DNA of 64,000 nt from Membranipora membranacea. Its lineage: Eukaryota; Bryozoa; Gymnolaemata; Cheilostomatida; Membraniporidae. Below are positions 1 to 13,515 of this stretch, in pieces. The notes under the pieces were generated by a model. The model saw only the letters and a program-made list of their open reading frames with translations. It was not told the DNA's origin and did no database searches. The stretch lies in assembly GCA_914767715.1 (NCBI GenBank), contig OU612067.1, forward strand, positions 18,111,001 through 18,175,000, given 5' to 3'. A program made the position numbers and the translations under genes. How positions within the stretch are numbered: the first letter of the stretch is position 1; every line of letters starts with the position of its first letter.

Positions 1-93
1 AGATAGAGATCTGCGTGGTAAAAGAGTTATTCTCTCATTAAAGATAGGCATATAACTCAGAGTTTCAGGCACCTGAAAGTGAGACCCATAGAA

Positions 94-117
94 TTATATA
101 TATATATATATATATAA
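94..117. repeat. TA dinucleotide microsatellite
   Basis: Uninterrupted run of alternating TA just downstream of the second exon of the first aldo-keto reductase, inside its intron. Confidence 0.9.
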
Positions 118-151
118 TAAATCTAAGGCGAGACCCAATCACTAAGCCTAC

Positions 152-1013
152 CTTTACTTGAAAAGAAATCTTTATACTGAAGTAGAGTAGTATCATGCAT
201 ACTGTATCTACAGTAGGTTAAAACAGTGTCTATTTTCACTTTGCTCCGCTCGACTATCTCTTTTAGAACATCCAAAGGGTAGCCTGTGATACCTAAATGA
301 AAAATGATCTTTATTGCGTCTATTGCCACAGATAAAGTCTTGCAAGCGTAAAAACTACACCAACTTACCTAGCATTGAGGTCTCACAGAACTAAACTAAA
401 GTGTGAAAAATTCACCAATGTAATGAATAACTCATGAAATCTCTGTTTATATAATAAAGCACATGTTTCACGTAGACACTTGTACAATATTGCGTACACT
501 GAAATGAGTAACATACTAAATAAACAAACACTTACCAATATAGCGCGCTTTACCTTCGTCCTTAACCCTCTGCAGAGCAGGAAGTGTCTCATTCAACACT
601 ATATCAAGAGAAGGAGCAAATTCAACATCATGAGCCTGGATCACATCCACATAGCTGAGGCCAAGTCTCGTCAAACTCTCATCTACACTAGCCAGTGTTC
701 TATCGTAGCTGAAGTCAAACACTGCAGGGTCGAGACCTAGGCGGCATACTTTAGTTGCGATGTAGTAAGATTCTCTGGGTATATCCTTTAGTGCTTCACC
801 TACCAATAGTTCAGATTTACCTGAACCGTATGCTGTTGCAGTGTCGATGTAGTTGATTCCACACTTAAGAGCCTCCCTCAGGGCTGAGATTGCTTCTTGT
901 TCGTTTATTGTTTCATATATCGAAGCTAATGGGGAAGCTCCGAAGCCTATTGCAGAGACACGCATATCCGTCTCACCAAGCTGAACAAGTTTCTTACTAG
1001 CACTACCCGCCAT
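152..1013 (-). CDS. Aldo-keto reductase A (L-galactose dehydrogenase-like), 3' part outside window
   Basis: NAD(P)H-dependent aldo-keto reductase, cytosolic TIM-barrel family. Two exons are visible: 1013-536 and 292-152, joined in phase 1 with GT-AG ends; the next donor is at 151-150, so the rest lies left of the window. The start is the ATG at 1013-1011 (MAGSASKKL). The catalytic tetrad is recognisable: Asp57 and Tyr62 in IDTATAYG, Lys88 in YIATK, His128 in IQAHD. It resembles the neighbour at 1819-4253 along both exons, and the second exons are the same length (141 nt), so the two are tandem duplicates. The substrate is unknown. By family similarity I place it near L-galactose/D-arabinose dehydrogenase-like reductases. 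The position before the catalytic His is Ala, where copy B has Val. Confidence 0.88.
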
Positions 1014-1818
1014 CTATTACAGCTAGCGTGTAATAATTAGTGTGATAAGTATCAAATTCTTCACTCAAAATTAGGAAGGCCCAAGCTGTTTTTAAATTCC
1101 CAAACGCTGCAGTTGAGCTGACACAATAAATAAGCTTCTGCTAAATTTCACAAATTACTTGATTGACCCAGAAATATCATGTAATACTAACAGAGGCTAT
1201 AGTCTCTGATACTAACATGCTTGGCCATGCGTAGATCACATGTCAATCAAACTTAGATTGTAGGGAACAGATTTTGCTATGTTTATGACAGGGTCAAGCA
1301 AAACAATGGAACTTCATACTGATATCAGTTTATGTCAGTCACTTGTTGCAGGACAGCAAATGAACTGTTTTCAGTTTAATACCACAAAAGTCAAAAGCTA
1401 AGATAAAATAATTGGAAACAACTGAACCACAGACTTTTCATGATTAACTCTGGCTCCTCACTCTCCTTAAGCTTCGCAGGGAATCAGCTATTTGGAAAGG
1501 AATCGAAGGAAGAAAAAAAAAACATAAATTATCATTATTATCTTATTCATGATCGCAAAGCCAGATGTTCATATTACATTTTGCTTTATGAAACCTTTAT
1601 TTCTTACCAAATGGCAGACACAGAATCAATCATATATACATCGATCAAAAGATTCTAAATATATAACACCATCTTTATAATGAAATATTATCTTTAACCG
1701 AGGAGAGAACTATGGAAATTCATCAGTAGGAAGTCATTCCTATGTTTTGCCTCTGATAGACCACTTAGACCTACCGCTGAATCTGGGGCTAAACTACCTA
1801 GAGGTTGTCTGTTTACAC
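1014..1818. other. Intergenic spacer between the tandem AKR genes
   Basis: About 0.8 kb lying 5' of AKR A and 3' of AKR B (both minus strand). I see no gene or RNA in it. It presumably holds the AKR A promoter and AKR B 3' end. Confidence 0.5.
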
Positions 1819-4253
1819 CTAGGCAGCCTTCTTCACTGCTGCGACCTCGTGACCTTCCCAGTTTGCGTTATTTAGAGGTCTCATATACTTCTCCATCACC
1901 TCAGATAAGATTTGCCTCTCCTTGTTAGTGAGGGGGTTTAATACCACATCCAGGTTCCTGTTCATGTTCTTCACACTAGCTGTGCTCACCTTTTCATAAA
2001 ATAGAAGAGTTTGTATGAGTACAAAGTGAACAAATACCCATAAAAGTACAGGTGATTGAACCTATATAAACTTTTAGACATTTGCGGTTGTCCTAAAAAA
2101 TTCACGTAGGTGACATAATAAATTATTGTAATTGATGTATATATATCTATATATATATATATGTATACTCTATAATCCTAGGCCCTATGCTCCTAGGGTT
2201 TTCATACTTACTAGACATGTTGAACAGTCAGGTAACTCCAAACTAAAGTGAAGAGCAAGTCTAGAAATATCTACTCCGTTCTCTTGACAATACTTCGCAG
2301 CTTGAGAACAGGCTTCTACGATGTTCGGTGCAAAGGTGACTGCAGGATGCCATTCTGGTGGCCCTCTAGTAGTCAAGAGTCCCATGGATATAGGCGAGGC
2401 ATTGATCACTCCGACGCCTATGTAATGTTTCATGAAATCAAAACACATGGCATTGATATCCTGATGTGGGAAACATGTAAAAATACTTCTTTTTCTAAAT
2501 CAAGATGCTCTGAGGGCTGCAATGCGAGTTAGTGACAATACATTACCATCAGTCACTCAAAAATGTGATGCCACTAACTCGCATTGCAGCCGTCTGAATA
2601 CTTAGACTACTTGGTAACCAGAGGAGTTGTGCTCTTTAACAAAAAGAGGATACAACTTTTGTTCTAGTTTGAACACCAGAGGGGTTAAAAAGATCTGATC
2701 AAAGGATCTTTGTAGTGGCATTTTCAGTTTGATACCCACTGCAGCAGTTGATTGAAGCCGTAGGTGTGCTACCACCTGCCAGTAAACTGAGAGCAACTTT
2801 GCGCAACATATTGGCACCTCAATTTCTCAGCCTTCGGTCTGAGCCAAATCTGGCGATTGTAAAAAAATACAAAAATTGGAATGTGATGAGGCGATGCAGA
2901 TTGTACTACGACTTGACTATGAGTCATGCTCTTCCCCTTTTGCTATGAGTGGATGTGGAGGTCCTAATCATAGGTTTGCGGAAGATTTTGGGGTAAGTTA
3001 ATTACCTTGACTTTCAAAGAATTCCTTATAGTCAACAAAAGTGGTGTCATTCATACTGTATCTGCAGTAAGTTAGAATCGTGTCAATCTTTACTGTGCTC
3101 ATCTCAACGACTTTCTTCAGTATGCTAAGAGAGTATCCAGTAACACCTAAAGGGAAGACACAACAACATCAAACTTCATCTCAGTAATTCTACACGACAT
3201 ATCTTTGCTGTTCATAGTAGATGTTGTACAGGAGGAGGCTGTATTTTGGATACTGACAGTCACCATGCCAACGGAACTATGAATCACCACTCCATTAAAC
3301 AATGTAGTTAAAATAAAATAAATCTCCATCGTATTGTTAGAGACAGCCATGGTTGAATAAGCAAAGCCATCCATCACTGTCCCTGAAAAATATATTGGAT
3401 CTCACGCCTAAGGTTTGTGGAATGAGAGAGATGCTATCTGGCTATTCAGAGGCCAAATTCAGCTATTAGATTTATATAATGAAGTTCAACAAGTAGAAAG
3501 CCGGCAACAAGCAGCTCATTACAATAACTTAAAACACCATAGAAGTTAGCAAGTGGTTTTGCTGATTGGAAAGAGATTTTTTCTCACTCAGCTTGATCGA
3601 AATGAATGTCGATTTCAATCTACCTACACACCAGTTTTACCCAAAAAAAATCATGACATGTATTAAGACCATTGAAAATAAATAGTGACAGTGTACACTA
3701 TACAGTAATAACACAACCTACCTATATATCGAGCCTTTCCCTGCTCCTTGATTTTCTGCAGGGCCAGCAGTGTCTCATTTACAACTATATCCAAGGAAGG
3801 AGCAAACTCTATGTCATGAACCTGGATCAAGTCTACATAAGACAAGCCAAGTCTCTCCAAACTTTCATCTACACTAGCCATGGTTCTGTCATAACTGAAG
3901 TCAAACATCTCCGCAGGGTTTGGGTGGTAACGTCCAACTTTAGTCGCAATATAATAAACCTCTCGAGGTATTTCCTTTAAAGCATTTCCGAGAACTTTTT
4001 CTGATTTACCGTGACCATACCAAGGTGCAGTGTCGATGTAGTTAATCCCAGACTTCATTGCCAGCTTCACAACCTCGCAAGCTTCAAGATCATCTGTAGC
4101 TCTGAATACAGAGCCAAGTGATGAAGCACCGAATCCCAGGTACGAGGTGTACAGAGCTGTCTTGCCTAGTTGACGATACAGCATTTTATTATCACCAGCA
4201 GCACCATGGAAAGCCTGTAGATAAGTGGTTGGTTGAGCTTGATCGGCAGCCAT
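1819..4253 (-). CDS. Aldo-keto reductase B (L-galactose dehydrogenase-like), complete
   Basis: Complete 349-residue aldo-keto reductase in four exons: 4253-3722, 3146-3006, 2417-2212 and 1989-1819 (stop TAG). All junctions keep phase, though the last acceptor (GAAAAG) is not pyrimidine-rich. Catalytic residues are Asp74 and Tyr79 (IDTAPWYG), Lys105 (YIATK) and His146 (IQVHD). The C-terminal NAD(P)-binding region has VGVINASPISMGLLT, typical of the L-galactose dehydrogenase-like branch. Compared with copy A it has a roughly 20-residue N-terminal extension before the first beta strand. Intron 3 carries TA-rich sequence, and intron 2 holds a small palindromic element (2516-2592). Physiological substrate not determinable. 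Confidence 0.9.
2516..2592. mobile_element. Miniature palindromic element (MITE-like)
   Basis: About 77 bp with 19-bp perfect terminal inverted repeats (left GCTGCAATGCGAGTTAGTG, right its reverse complement) around a loop of about 35 bp. Flanking TCTGA on both sides looks like a 5-bp target duplication. It lies in an intron of AKR B. Confidence 0.6.
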
Positions 4254-6071
4254 CACAATTTTAAATGTTCAACAGCCAACTGGCAATCAAATAATGAATA
4301 AGCAGCAGCTATCTATACAGTGACCCATTTGTCATACAGTTGCCGGGATCAGCAGGCCATACATGCAGTGTATCATTATCACATCAACAATGCATTATGT
4401 CAATGCAGATATGTTTACACTGTTGTACACTTGAGCTGTAATATTGAGATTCAAGTCCAATATGATGAAATCCACAACATGGGCAACCAAACACTTATTA
4501 GAAGACATACACGACATAGAATAAGGTACTCTCATTTTTGCATTGCCATCAGTGACATGTGGTCTTAGGTACCACCATGAACATCATCAGTTATTATAGC
4601 ACTCTTGTATTATCACACAATAAACGATCATTTATGTCACATCATGAAAAACATATAAGTTGAAGCTGGCTAAGAAATGAAAGTCCTCGCATGTGCAACA
4701 AAAACCATCTCCATACACTACTACTACAGACTGCAAGCAAGATCATCAGACCTGCACAAATATGTACTGCACAGAATTCAGTGAATGCTGAATAAAACTT
4801 TATTTGAGCATAAAAACATAAAAAAATGCATTTACATAACATAAGAAGACAGTATGTGGCAGGCTGCGGGATGTGATTTTTTTCGATTGCGTTCTTCAAT
4901 GAGAGCACATTATTGACACTGAGTTTGATCTGCTCAAAGTAAACCACAATATTGGGTAAACTTGAGAGGAAATCACTACACTAGTTATACAATATCAAAC
5001 TATTTTTTACCATTCCGTGGATGAACTGGCACTGGCGTACTAAAATTGCCCATCCAAGACTAGTTACAATGTTAAAGTTAAAATTTACAATAGTGAAATA
5101 TGCACAAACTGGTTTTTTTTTTCAAAATTTACAAATTAGACTATGAGAATAATAACAATTCGGATGCAAGAGAAAAACGGAATCATATACACTTTACAGT
5201 CCATCCCAAAAACTAGAGAGTGGGGCACAATATATGGGCACTATCCCATGACCAGAAGATAAATAACATTTTGTTCCATAGGTCAGCACCGTAATACATC
5301 AACATATCGTAGAATTGAGAACATAATACATAAAAGAGAAAACATTTGGTAGACTCAAAACCGCCGTCATGGCGATCGTCAAATTAAATGTGTTCCATTT
5401 CATGGTAGTAAAATAATTAACAAGTACTTTATATGAGGATCATGGTAAGGTGCCGAGACTGAGAATCATGGAGATTAGAGCGGGTGGTATTTAATACCGA
5501 GCCCAAGTAGGACGAATTTGAGAAGTGATTGATTAGGTACTGAACCTACATCATCAAACAAAATTTTTTTTGCGCATCTTTGATGGAAAGTAGAAAACCC
5601 TCGATTGAATGCGCGCGACTCAGCAGTTCAAGTCATTGGTCGTAGCAACAGCTAATAGTAAATCGCTTAGCCTAGTTTACACCGAGACTTAGATGGGTAG
5701 GTTTGAAAGTGTATAGAACCATTCTGAATAAATATCAAAATGCGAAAAAAAATTACAAAATTTACTTGAAAACAGGGCACAATTTAGAACTAAACATCTG
5801 CATGAAATATAATAGCTTTATAGTAGGTAAATATCATATATCTACATTTTTGGTCATTATCACAGGGGATTTTGTACTTTTTTCTGCAATGTTTTCCACA
5901 CATCCCTTGGCAGCTGACAACTGAGTTGTTTTATGTACACGTAATGCATCAAAAGGTTAAATGAGTGAAGCTAGCTATTTATATTACAAAGCCACAGTCC
6001 GATTTATAGATATGAAGTCGAGGCATTCAAATACCATATTAAAAAGTGTCCTTACATCACCATGCACATAG
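4254..6071. other. Intergenic region, no gene recognised
   Basis: About 1.8 kb between the AKR B start and the PAIP2-like stop. Open frames here are short, lack splice-consistent partners and show no family motifs. It would contain the AKR B promoter and the PAIP2 3' end. Confidence 0.4.
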
Positions 6072-7799
6072 CTAGCTGGATACAGCTGGGCCAAACCTCG
6101 GTACGAAAGCAGGCGCATTTGGGTTCAGCTCGCTCTGAATCTACAAAAAAAAGATTGATCAAGATTAAAACAACAAGGCATAGATATCGATTACAATGCG
6201 GCTAGGGCTGTGTCTCCATATCATGCCTGAGAGAATGGGCAGATAAGGGTAAGATGACGGTGTGACCCCATCCTCTGACCTTACAGAGGTGATTATCACC
6301 TGTTAGTAACCAGTCAGTAACCACACAAACTGTCGTATAGGACAGTCGGAAATTAAAATATATCGTTTAATAACAAGGCAGAGCGACCAAAGAGTTGAGG
6401 ATGTTACCATCAGCCTCCAGCAATGGCTTCACTAAGAATAACCCAACAAATTGAAAATTGGTAACAAAATATTCAAGATCATATTGACTGAAATGGGCTT
6501 ATAAACAAAAGCCCACGAGCTGGTTACCAGCTGGTTGATAGTGAATGACGCATCAGTGTTAACAGCAGAAGCCGTGGCAAGCCCACTTGTTAAAGCTATA
6601 GCTGATCATTGTTATGATAGGCAATAGTAATTTATCTTGAAAGCCTCAGCGCTATGTAAATTTAATGTGCGTCCAGGGCCACTTCCCTGACAAATTAAGT
6701 TATGTGGGAAGGCAATGGCACTTGTGTAATAGAAACATTTGCGGTTTTCAATATGAACTGATCCGTGACTGCAAACCAGCTGAAACCAGACTTAATAATA
6801 ACATATATTTTGCAACTTCCACCCTGATAAAAATATTCCACCCAGGGTCTCATTGTTTGATTAATGGGTTTAAGATAAAATTTGGCCTTGCTCCAAAATG
6901 TGAAAAGTTTGTTTTGATTCAGAGCTGCTTGTTTTGATCACATTGCCTGTACTTTCCCCGAGCACAACACAAAACCTGCCTGAATAGCTTAGACCCTAAC
7001 TGGTATGAGTATAACAGTCCGTATAATGTATTAAAGGAGACTTAAGTGGTGAGCTACAGCCACATCAGCAACAGAACTTGACATGATTCATAACTCACTG
7101 TGGTGAATCACACCTATTTAGTTTAGTCCTACCAAGTTCAAAGCTTTCTCGGTAAATAAGGTAGCTGATTATCTAGGTGGGCTCAAATATGAATGCTGTG
7201 TTCTGAATCATTGTTCATCCAAATTTTATAATACTTAGGGAAGAGTTATACCATTTATCAGTTCAATTAACCAACCAAGTCACCATCCCAAGTGGTAGAC
7301 ACCCTATGGCATTTTATTTAAAGCCACTAGACAAAATATCATGTTTATACACACCTTGGGCAGTTGCATGCTAAAAGCATTATTCTTGTTCTTAGGAGAG
7401 TAAAACTGAGATGGGATCTCGTCTGGTGGGCCATAATAACTCTCCTTTTCTTCCTCTTCTCTCAAAAGATCATCAAACATAGCCTCCAGAAAGTCTTGTT
7501 CAATCAGTTCCATCTCCTCTTCAACCTGTTAGGAACAAAAAGCTCACCATAAAATACAAAACGAAATAATGGAGTAGATTGGTAAATGCCAGGTAAGCAT
7601 TGATGTCACAAGCCTTTTTCTCACAGTGGATCAACCATCGTACAAACTATGTGACATGCTAATTTACTATTGCCTGACTTGAGTGAAATATGCTTGTTTC
7701 ATTGCGTACCTGCTTGACCATATCTTCCTCGGCACCCTCCTCTGCCATCCACATGTACTCGGTGAAATCTGGGCAACTCGTCTCTTCTGGCTTCTTCAT
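6072..7799 (-). CDS. PAIP2: PAIP2-like poly(A)-binding-protein-interacting protein
   Basis: Small acidic cytoplasmic protein; in the family, PAIP2 binds PABP through PAM1 and PAM2 and restrains translation. Three exons, all phase 0: 7799-7710, 7525-7355 and 6140-6072 (stop TAG), giving 109 residues, against about 127 in the human protein. Exon 1 has the FTEYMWM segment, close to the EYMWM of vertebrate PAIP2. Exon 2 is rich in Glu/Asp (PAM1-like acidic stretch, DFLEAMFDDLLREEEE). Exon 3 holds a textbook PAM2 core, SELNPNAPAFVPRF, with the Leu, Pro, Ala and Phe that contact the PABP MLLE domain. The last intron is about 1.2 kb. A 5' non-coding exon may lie upstream of 7799. Confidence 0.9.
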
Positions 7800-8811
7800 C
7801 CTTACTGAGGTTTCCGTGGAATAAATTGTGGCGAAAGATTGGTAAATTTTGCGTAGCTGGGATCACTGGACAGTTAGTACAGTACAGCAAAAATGAATGA
7901 GTGCCTTCTTTCTTAGAGGAGTCTGAATCGCTTTGGACTTCGAAAACAAGCGTTGATCTGGAAAAATAGAATCATAGGTTACATTTTTTTGCTTTGGCCA
8001 CATAATACTGCCAGTTCTTCCTATTGTTGGACCTCACTCCTCCCAAATACGTGTTGGCTCAACGATGAGAGTAATAATGGCAGTACAAGTACAAGTTAAG
8101 TTAGGTGAGATTAGAACAACATACATACATACATACATACAACAAAACAAGTTACAATACAACACCAACAATCAATGAGACTGAAAGTCAAAATAATATT
8201 CCAGTCTAATACAGTACTTGCTGATAATGTGTTAATATCACACTAGTTCATTTTGAATTTATAGATTTCTCAACCTAGGTGGAAAGGAGTGCTGACTAAC
8301 CCAAGTTAAACTGAACTCACAACAATACATTTACTGAGTGACTGACACTTTTTTATCAAAACAAAAAAATGACTTAACTTAACACCAACCTTAGATAGCT
8401 AGATGGTTATGCTATCTAATATCAGATAGGGATTAATTTTAAAATAATATTACTCTTGGTGTTTTGAGGTAATGTGAGCAGTTGGAGACAAACTGTAGCC
8501 AGCTACTGAGCAATTTGCAAGTGAAGTCTGTTGAGAGTACTAACCTTTTTTGTTTATCTTCTACAAGAAATGCAAAATGGTTACTGCCTCTTCACATATA
8601 TTAACCCGCAAAATAAATTACGATATATTTTGTTCTTTTATATAAGATGAAGTAAATTTCCATTTGGTTTATATTTCAAACAGAAGATTTCTTAAATATG
8701 GGTAAACACAATGTTAATAAGTTAAAAAATAGGGGTTGAAACAGATTCTTAAAGCCAAACCCTTTGAACCTGCACCGTGATACAAAAACACTGTAAATAT
8801 GTAAACAACAA

Positions 8812-8839
8812 TGACGTCAGGTTAATAGGCCGGATGTGA
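8812..8839. promoter_or_regulatory. Possible CRE plus ETS-like motif cluster
   Basis: A perfect palindromic CREB/ATF site TGACGTCA is followed about 10 bp later by CCGGATGTGA, an ETS-like core. It lies about 1 kb upstream of the PAIP2-like start, so it could mark its promoter. Motif match only. Confidence 0.2.
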
Positions 8840-9199
8840 CATAGGCCATACCATGTGGTTTAGCAGCCGAGCACAAAGGGCACAGTGCATAATATTGAAA
8901 TAATAAATATCAGATCTGCAAAGGAAGTAGGTAGCAAGTAGAATTAAAAACTTACTGACAAATGAAGGAGAAAAGAAAGACTAGTCTACCAGGCTTGTTC
9001 AGAGCTGTTCATGTACTTTTTAATGAGGTGGTCACTTCACTGGTCAACTCACTCAACTCATACGATACTCATTGAATTGATTGATTGATTGTTGTAATTG
9101 ATTGAACTAGTAATCGTTGTGATTGTTGTCATTGTTGTGAATTCATTTGTCATACTAAAAAAGCCTGTCCCATAATTAATTTAATAGCAGTAGAGCATA

Positions 9200-9373
9200 G
9201 CTTTGCTGATGAATGAAGCATCTATCTACTATTCCAACCATTGGATGGTCTGGACTGCAGCATTTCCTAACTTTGGGCCCCAATTTAGGAAATGTTGCAG
9301 TCCCATGATTCCAGCAGGCTGTTGCCAGTGTTGGAATAGTAGAAGAAGAAGAAGTTCATTCATCAGCAAAGAA
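9200..9373. repeat. Long imperfect foldback (about 170 bp)
   Basis: Outer arms TTTGCTGATGAATGAA and its complement, then CTACTATTCCAAC, then GACTGCAGCATTTCCTAA-type blocks all pair in order across a GGGCCCC centre, with bulges between blocks. Either a foldback transposon or a transcribable long hairpin. An open frame through it is a by-product. Confidence 0.6.
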
Positions 9374-11180
9374 TTATATATAAATTTTCACCCTCTAGCA
9401 AGTCTTTTCCTTCCTCCCTGACCTGTAGTGTATGAATGGTCACCAAGCGGCAGGCTAAGTTAAGCAGATGGATTCTAAGTTAGATAAGATAGATAATTAT
9501 AATAAGATAATATATATCTTAATTATTTTATATATATATAGGCCCCCCTATATATGGTGGTGATATAATAATAATAGTCACAGTCCAAGCCTGATTCATA
9601 AATGGTAAGGCTGCCACACAACATTGTGACACAATTCTCATCTTCGCGCTTTGGTTGGGGGGGGGGAGGGGTTAATGTGTAGGAGGATGGAAGCTCATAT
9701 CATTGACGATTATTATTTAATCTCAAAAAAGAGCAATTAATGTTCTCCTCGTTCCTATCAGGTTTTTTTACCTTTGTAATCAAAACATACTCCTATTGTT
9801 TTCCTCTCCCAGCAAGTCAAACTATCTACAGAGCAATATATATTGTGCTCTCATCCTACCAAAATAATTATTTAAACTAGACATGAAAATCCACGCTTTC
9901 ATGTAAAAAGGTCGTGTTTTTTAATCTCAGAAAGACAGTCTGGCTTTTGGTACCTAGTTAATATATAACTCAGTACTCCAAGACTGGAACCTGCAATTAG
10001 AATTGAAGTCCGGAAAGCATTTGATGCAATCAATAATTATTATTACCCACCCTTGACAGTACCCATTTCTCTAGCCCACTTGTTGCATTATTTTTTTAAT
10101 CATATCTACTGATCTTACCCAAGTAACAAAAGTAGGTGATTCCTTTCCAACTACTAGAACATTGCTCATTCGGAAACCCACCTCAAGAAGGACAAAGAAA
10201 TGCAAAATGAAGCTGTTAGAATAATTCTACAGGCTCCCAAAAAAACCAATCACTTTAAAATCCATGTCATTTTGAATCAGAATGATTTATCCGTTTTACA
10301 ACTTTGCACTGCACTATGGTTACGATAAAGAAAGCTTCTCAACATATTTAAACACCTGCAAAAATCTATATAACGGGGATCCTTGCTCTTTACGCAAACT
10401 TTCATTCAGAGCCCGTTTTTGTAAATCAGACCTTGCATACATCAACAATAATACAATCTATCTAATCTATGTAAAAAGCAGATAGTTGTTCGGTACCAAA
10501 ACTTATAGTTCATTTCATGCATATACTACTCTATTACATTATATAACTAATACTTTCACGATTTATATCAACTTTCGTTGTCATTAATCAAGGAGTTCCA
10601 ACCGATGAACTCCCCCTGCTTCATTGTTCCAACTATAAGCATTAATTTTTCAACCAACTAAAGGGAAAATAACTCCAAATTTATTTTTCTCCAACCTTTT
10701 ATAAAATCCTGTATTATTATGTACTTGACTATGTATTTTGTGTGTGGTAGCAGTATCACTTTAAACTTGACATAGTAGTTAGGCAGGCAAGTGGAAGTGC
10801 TAATACAATATACGCACCAAAATTTGTGTTCTACTTTTCCTTATTTGTTTTTTCAGCTTTTCTAAAATGTAAGATATGTCGATCACACAGAGGAGTACAA
10901 TGGAGGTTATTATGACAGACGACATACCACTACCGCACACATATGAACATTGGAAACAGAAGATGAGTGAGGACTTGGTATATTCATGTTTATAGATGCC
11001 CATAAGTTATTTTTTATAATTATGTTATTATTAGCTGTACACCTTCAGAAAACTCTACCTTTTTAATCAAATTTATTGGTTTTATTAAGCTTTTGTCAAA
11101 CAGTCCTTATGGTATTAGATGCATATAGGGTACGGGGTATAAGGGTCACTAGCTACTGGCCCGTGAGATGCATTGATCAC

Positions 11181-11632
11181 ATAGACTTAATAATAAACCT
11201 AGACAGGACACAGTATGGAGCATTAGCATTGAGGCAGTGAACATATTGTAATTTTCAAACTCAAAATTCCAACAAAATTGTTTGAGATATTAGCATTTAA
11301 TCAGGACTGAAACTACAAAAAAAATTATAGCTTTGAGTCTATGCACCGTTTTAAATGGCTTGCTCTTTTGATAATATTTGAGCTATGGAGCTAAACCGAC
11401 TATCAAAGTGATCGCCAGAAGCTGCTGAATCTGTTGCAATTTTCAAACTTAAATTCCGATTGAAGCCAGTTGAGTTATCAACATTTAACCCTAGCTGGGA
11501 ACGGTAAATCAATGATAGCTATGAGTAAAAATCACTGTTTCTACACCCTCCAGTGACGTCGCGTCACCATAATTAAGTGCCTCACTTCAGCTATATACAG
11601 TGTCCTGTCTAGGTTTATTATTAAGTCTATGG
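11181..11632. mobile_element. Non-autonomous hAT-like MITE, copy 1
   Basis: About 450 bp with TIRs of about 31 bp (ATAGACTTAATAATAAACCT, continuing into AGACAGGACAC) at both ends and flanking TTGATCAC direct repeats (7-8 bp), the target-duplication size expected for hAT elements. No transposase frame. A diverged copy lies at 60273-60747. Confidence 0.75.
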
Positions 11633-13515
11633 TTGATCACTTTGTCGGCAGTGTTGTTGAGTTGCCTTGGACCATGCTAGCCAATTAACCCAAAGACTTG
11701 CATAGAGCACATGAGTAATTGCAGGGAATGCTCTTTCTGACACCACTACACCCAACAAGAATCAAACCCACAGGACCCTGCGCCTTACCCACTGAGTAAC
11801 AGCTGCTCCCTTCAGCGAAAGTGGCCAGACACTTGAGCAATGGTCAAAAATCATTAAACCTTGGAAAGTCATTTGTCCAATTAAGGTCATTTCGTTTGTT
11901 CTCTGAAATGAGATGAAATGATAAGAATCAGACACATTGCAAAATTTGTCTCAAAGCCAGACTACTGTGCATATATATGGCTTTGACTTTCTCTGTGATG
12001 TCTCTATTATATTGGTTGTGTTTATTTGAATTTGAATTCTTCATATTTCAAGTAGGTTGTTGAGGGGAGGAAAGGGAATATAATTTTAATACTGTTCAAG
12101 TTGTCATGTTTAATTGTCAATTATGTATATCTTTTTTCATTAAAATTTTTTAGAACTCTCGGTTTGAGGCATTCAATAGTTTTATCCTCCATCTCTGCAA
12201 GCTTGTAAGTGCACCTTCCTCTCAGCTAAAGCTTTTTGATGGGAGGGAGTGGATAATAGTAGGGAGTATGGACAAAACACCTGGTGGTGAAGTGTCGAAA
12301 ATATCACGTTGTTGACTTGTTCTCTCCACAACAAAGAGCAGACAACTTATAATTGATATGATCTTTTTTATTTTTAAGATGACAATGTACATAATTTCCG
12401 TAAGCACGCTACAGTGATGAGATGGTCTGTCATGTCATGGGTAGTCATGGGATGATGTCTCAGGTTTGCTTAATAATGGTTCTTTTCTATTCCATAATTG
12501 CTTCACTTTACTCCAGCAATGGGCAATGTGGGCTCCAACAACCCTTATACTAGAGGAGTAAAGTGTTGCAAGAGGAAATGTTCACCATTTTGCACATGTT
12601 TATAATAGCTAACTTTAAGGCTAGCTCACATTCACACACCCTATTCACAGGTGCCCTCCTCAGCGCTAGACAAATATAGTGCTACATTTTTACCCCAAAC
12701 TAGCCAGCCAAACTCTACTATAGTATATTTAACCCGCCGAATCAGCAAAGAATGATTAGAACAGATTTAATTTTGCCAGTTTTAGTTGAACGACCCCATT
12801 GATCTGTTTGGATCATTGTGTCTACTGTGTGTTACAGTGTGTTACAGTAAGCCTTCATCTGCCTCTGTGAAACAACCTTCTTGATGCAATGCATTAGTTC
12901 TTTCATCTTTGGTTAGAAACCTTGTGAAATTATTCTACCCACCCGACAATGAACAATACATGGTTAGCTGTAGGAGGCAGTTTTTATGCAGTCTTGTTTG
13001 TAGATATTGTAGACCAATTTAACAGAAATACAAAAATGAACCAAAGTAATGGCATCATAGATGTGTAATGATGTAAATAAGAAAGAATGAAGAGATACAT
13101 TTGAGGGCCCTAAAGGGCCTTAATTTAAATCAATCAATCAAGAAATTATACTCGGAATTCTGGTAGATTCCAATATTTAAATGACTTTTCAATGGAGTTG
13201 ACTTAAAGTGACAATATATTTAGCCTAACACTGTCAAATATTATCCCTATTTTTGCTCGTGCACCTTGTGCACGCTAGATTAGCCTTGTCTGAGTTTTGC
13301 AAACAAAACATAACAGGGGCCTTGAGTTCAGACTATAATAGAAGACACTCAACAGCACTCATTCCGAAGTGAACCACATGAATTTTTTTTCACTCAATAG
13401 TGTTAGTTTCTTGTGAAATAATTTGTTCGATAGAAACTCATACTGGTGTCATTGACTCTGTTGCCTGTTTGGTACATAACAAGTATCCGATATATTGGGC
13501 TTCAATGGATCCGCA

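Larger units (their letters stand above)
7800..13515. other. Large intergenic region rich in small repeats
   Basis: No convincing coding exons. It contains a (TACA)n microsatellite near 8123-8141, a CRE-like motif, a foldback at 9200-9373, TA-rich stretches around 9500, a G-run near 9655-9666 and a hAT-like MITE (11181-11632). The plus-strand open frame near 10282-10485 has no recognisable domain. Confidence 0.5.

Noticed and set aside
9203-9421. Plus-strand open frame of 72 codons
   Set aside because: It runs through the foldback hairpin and has no coding signature.
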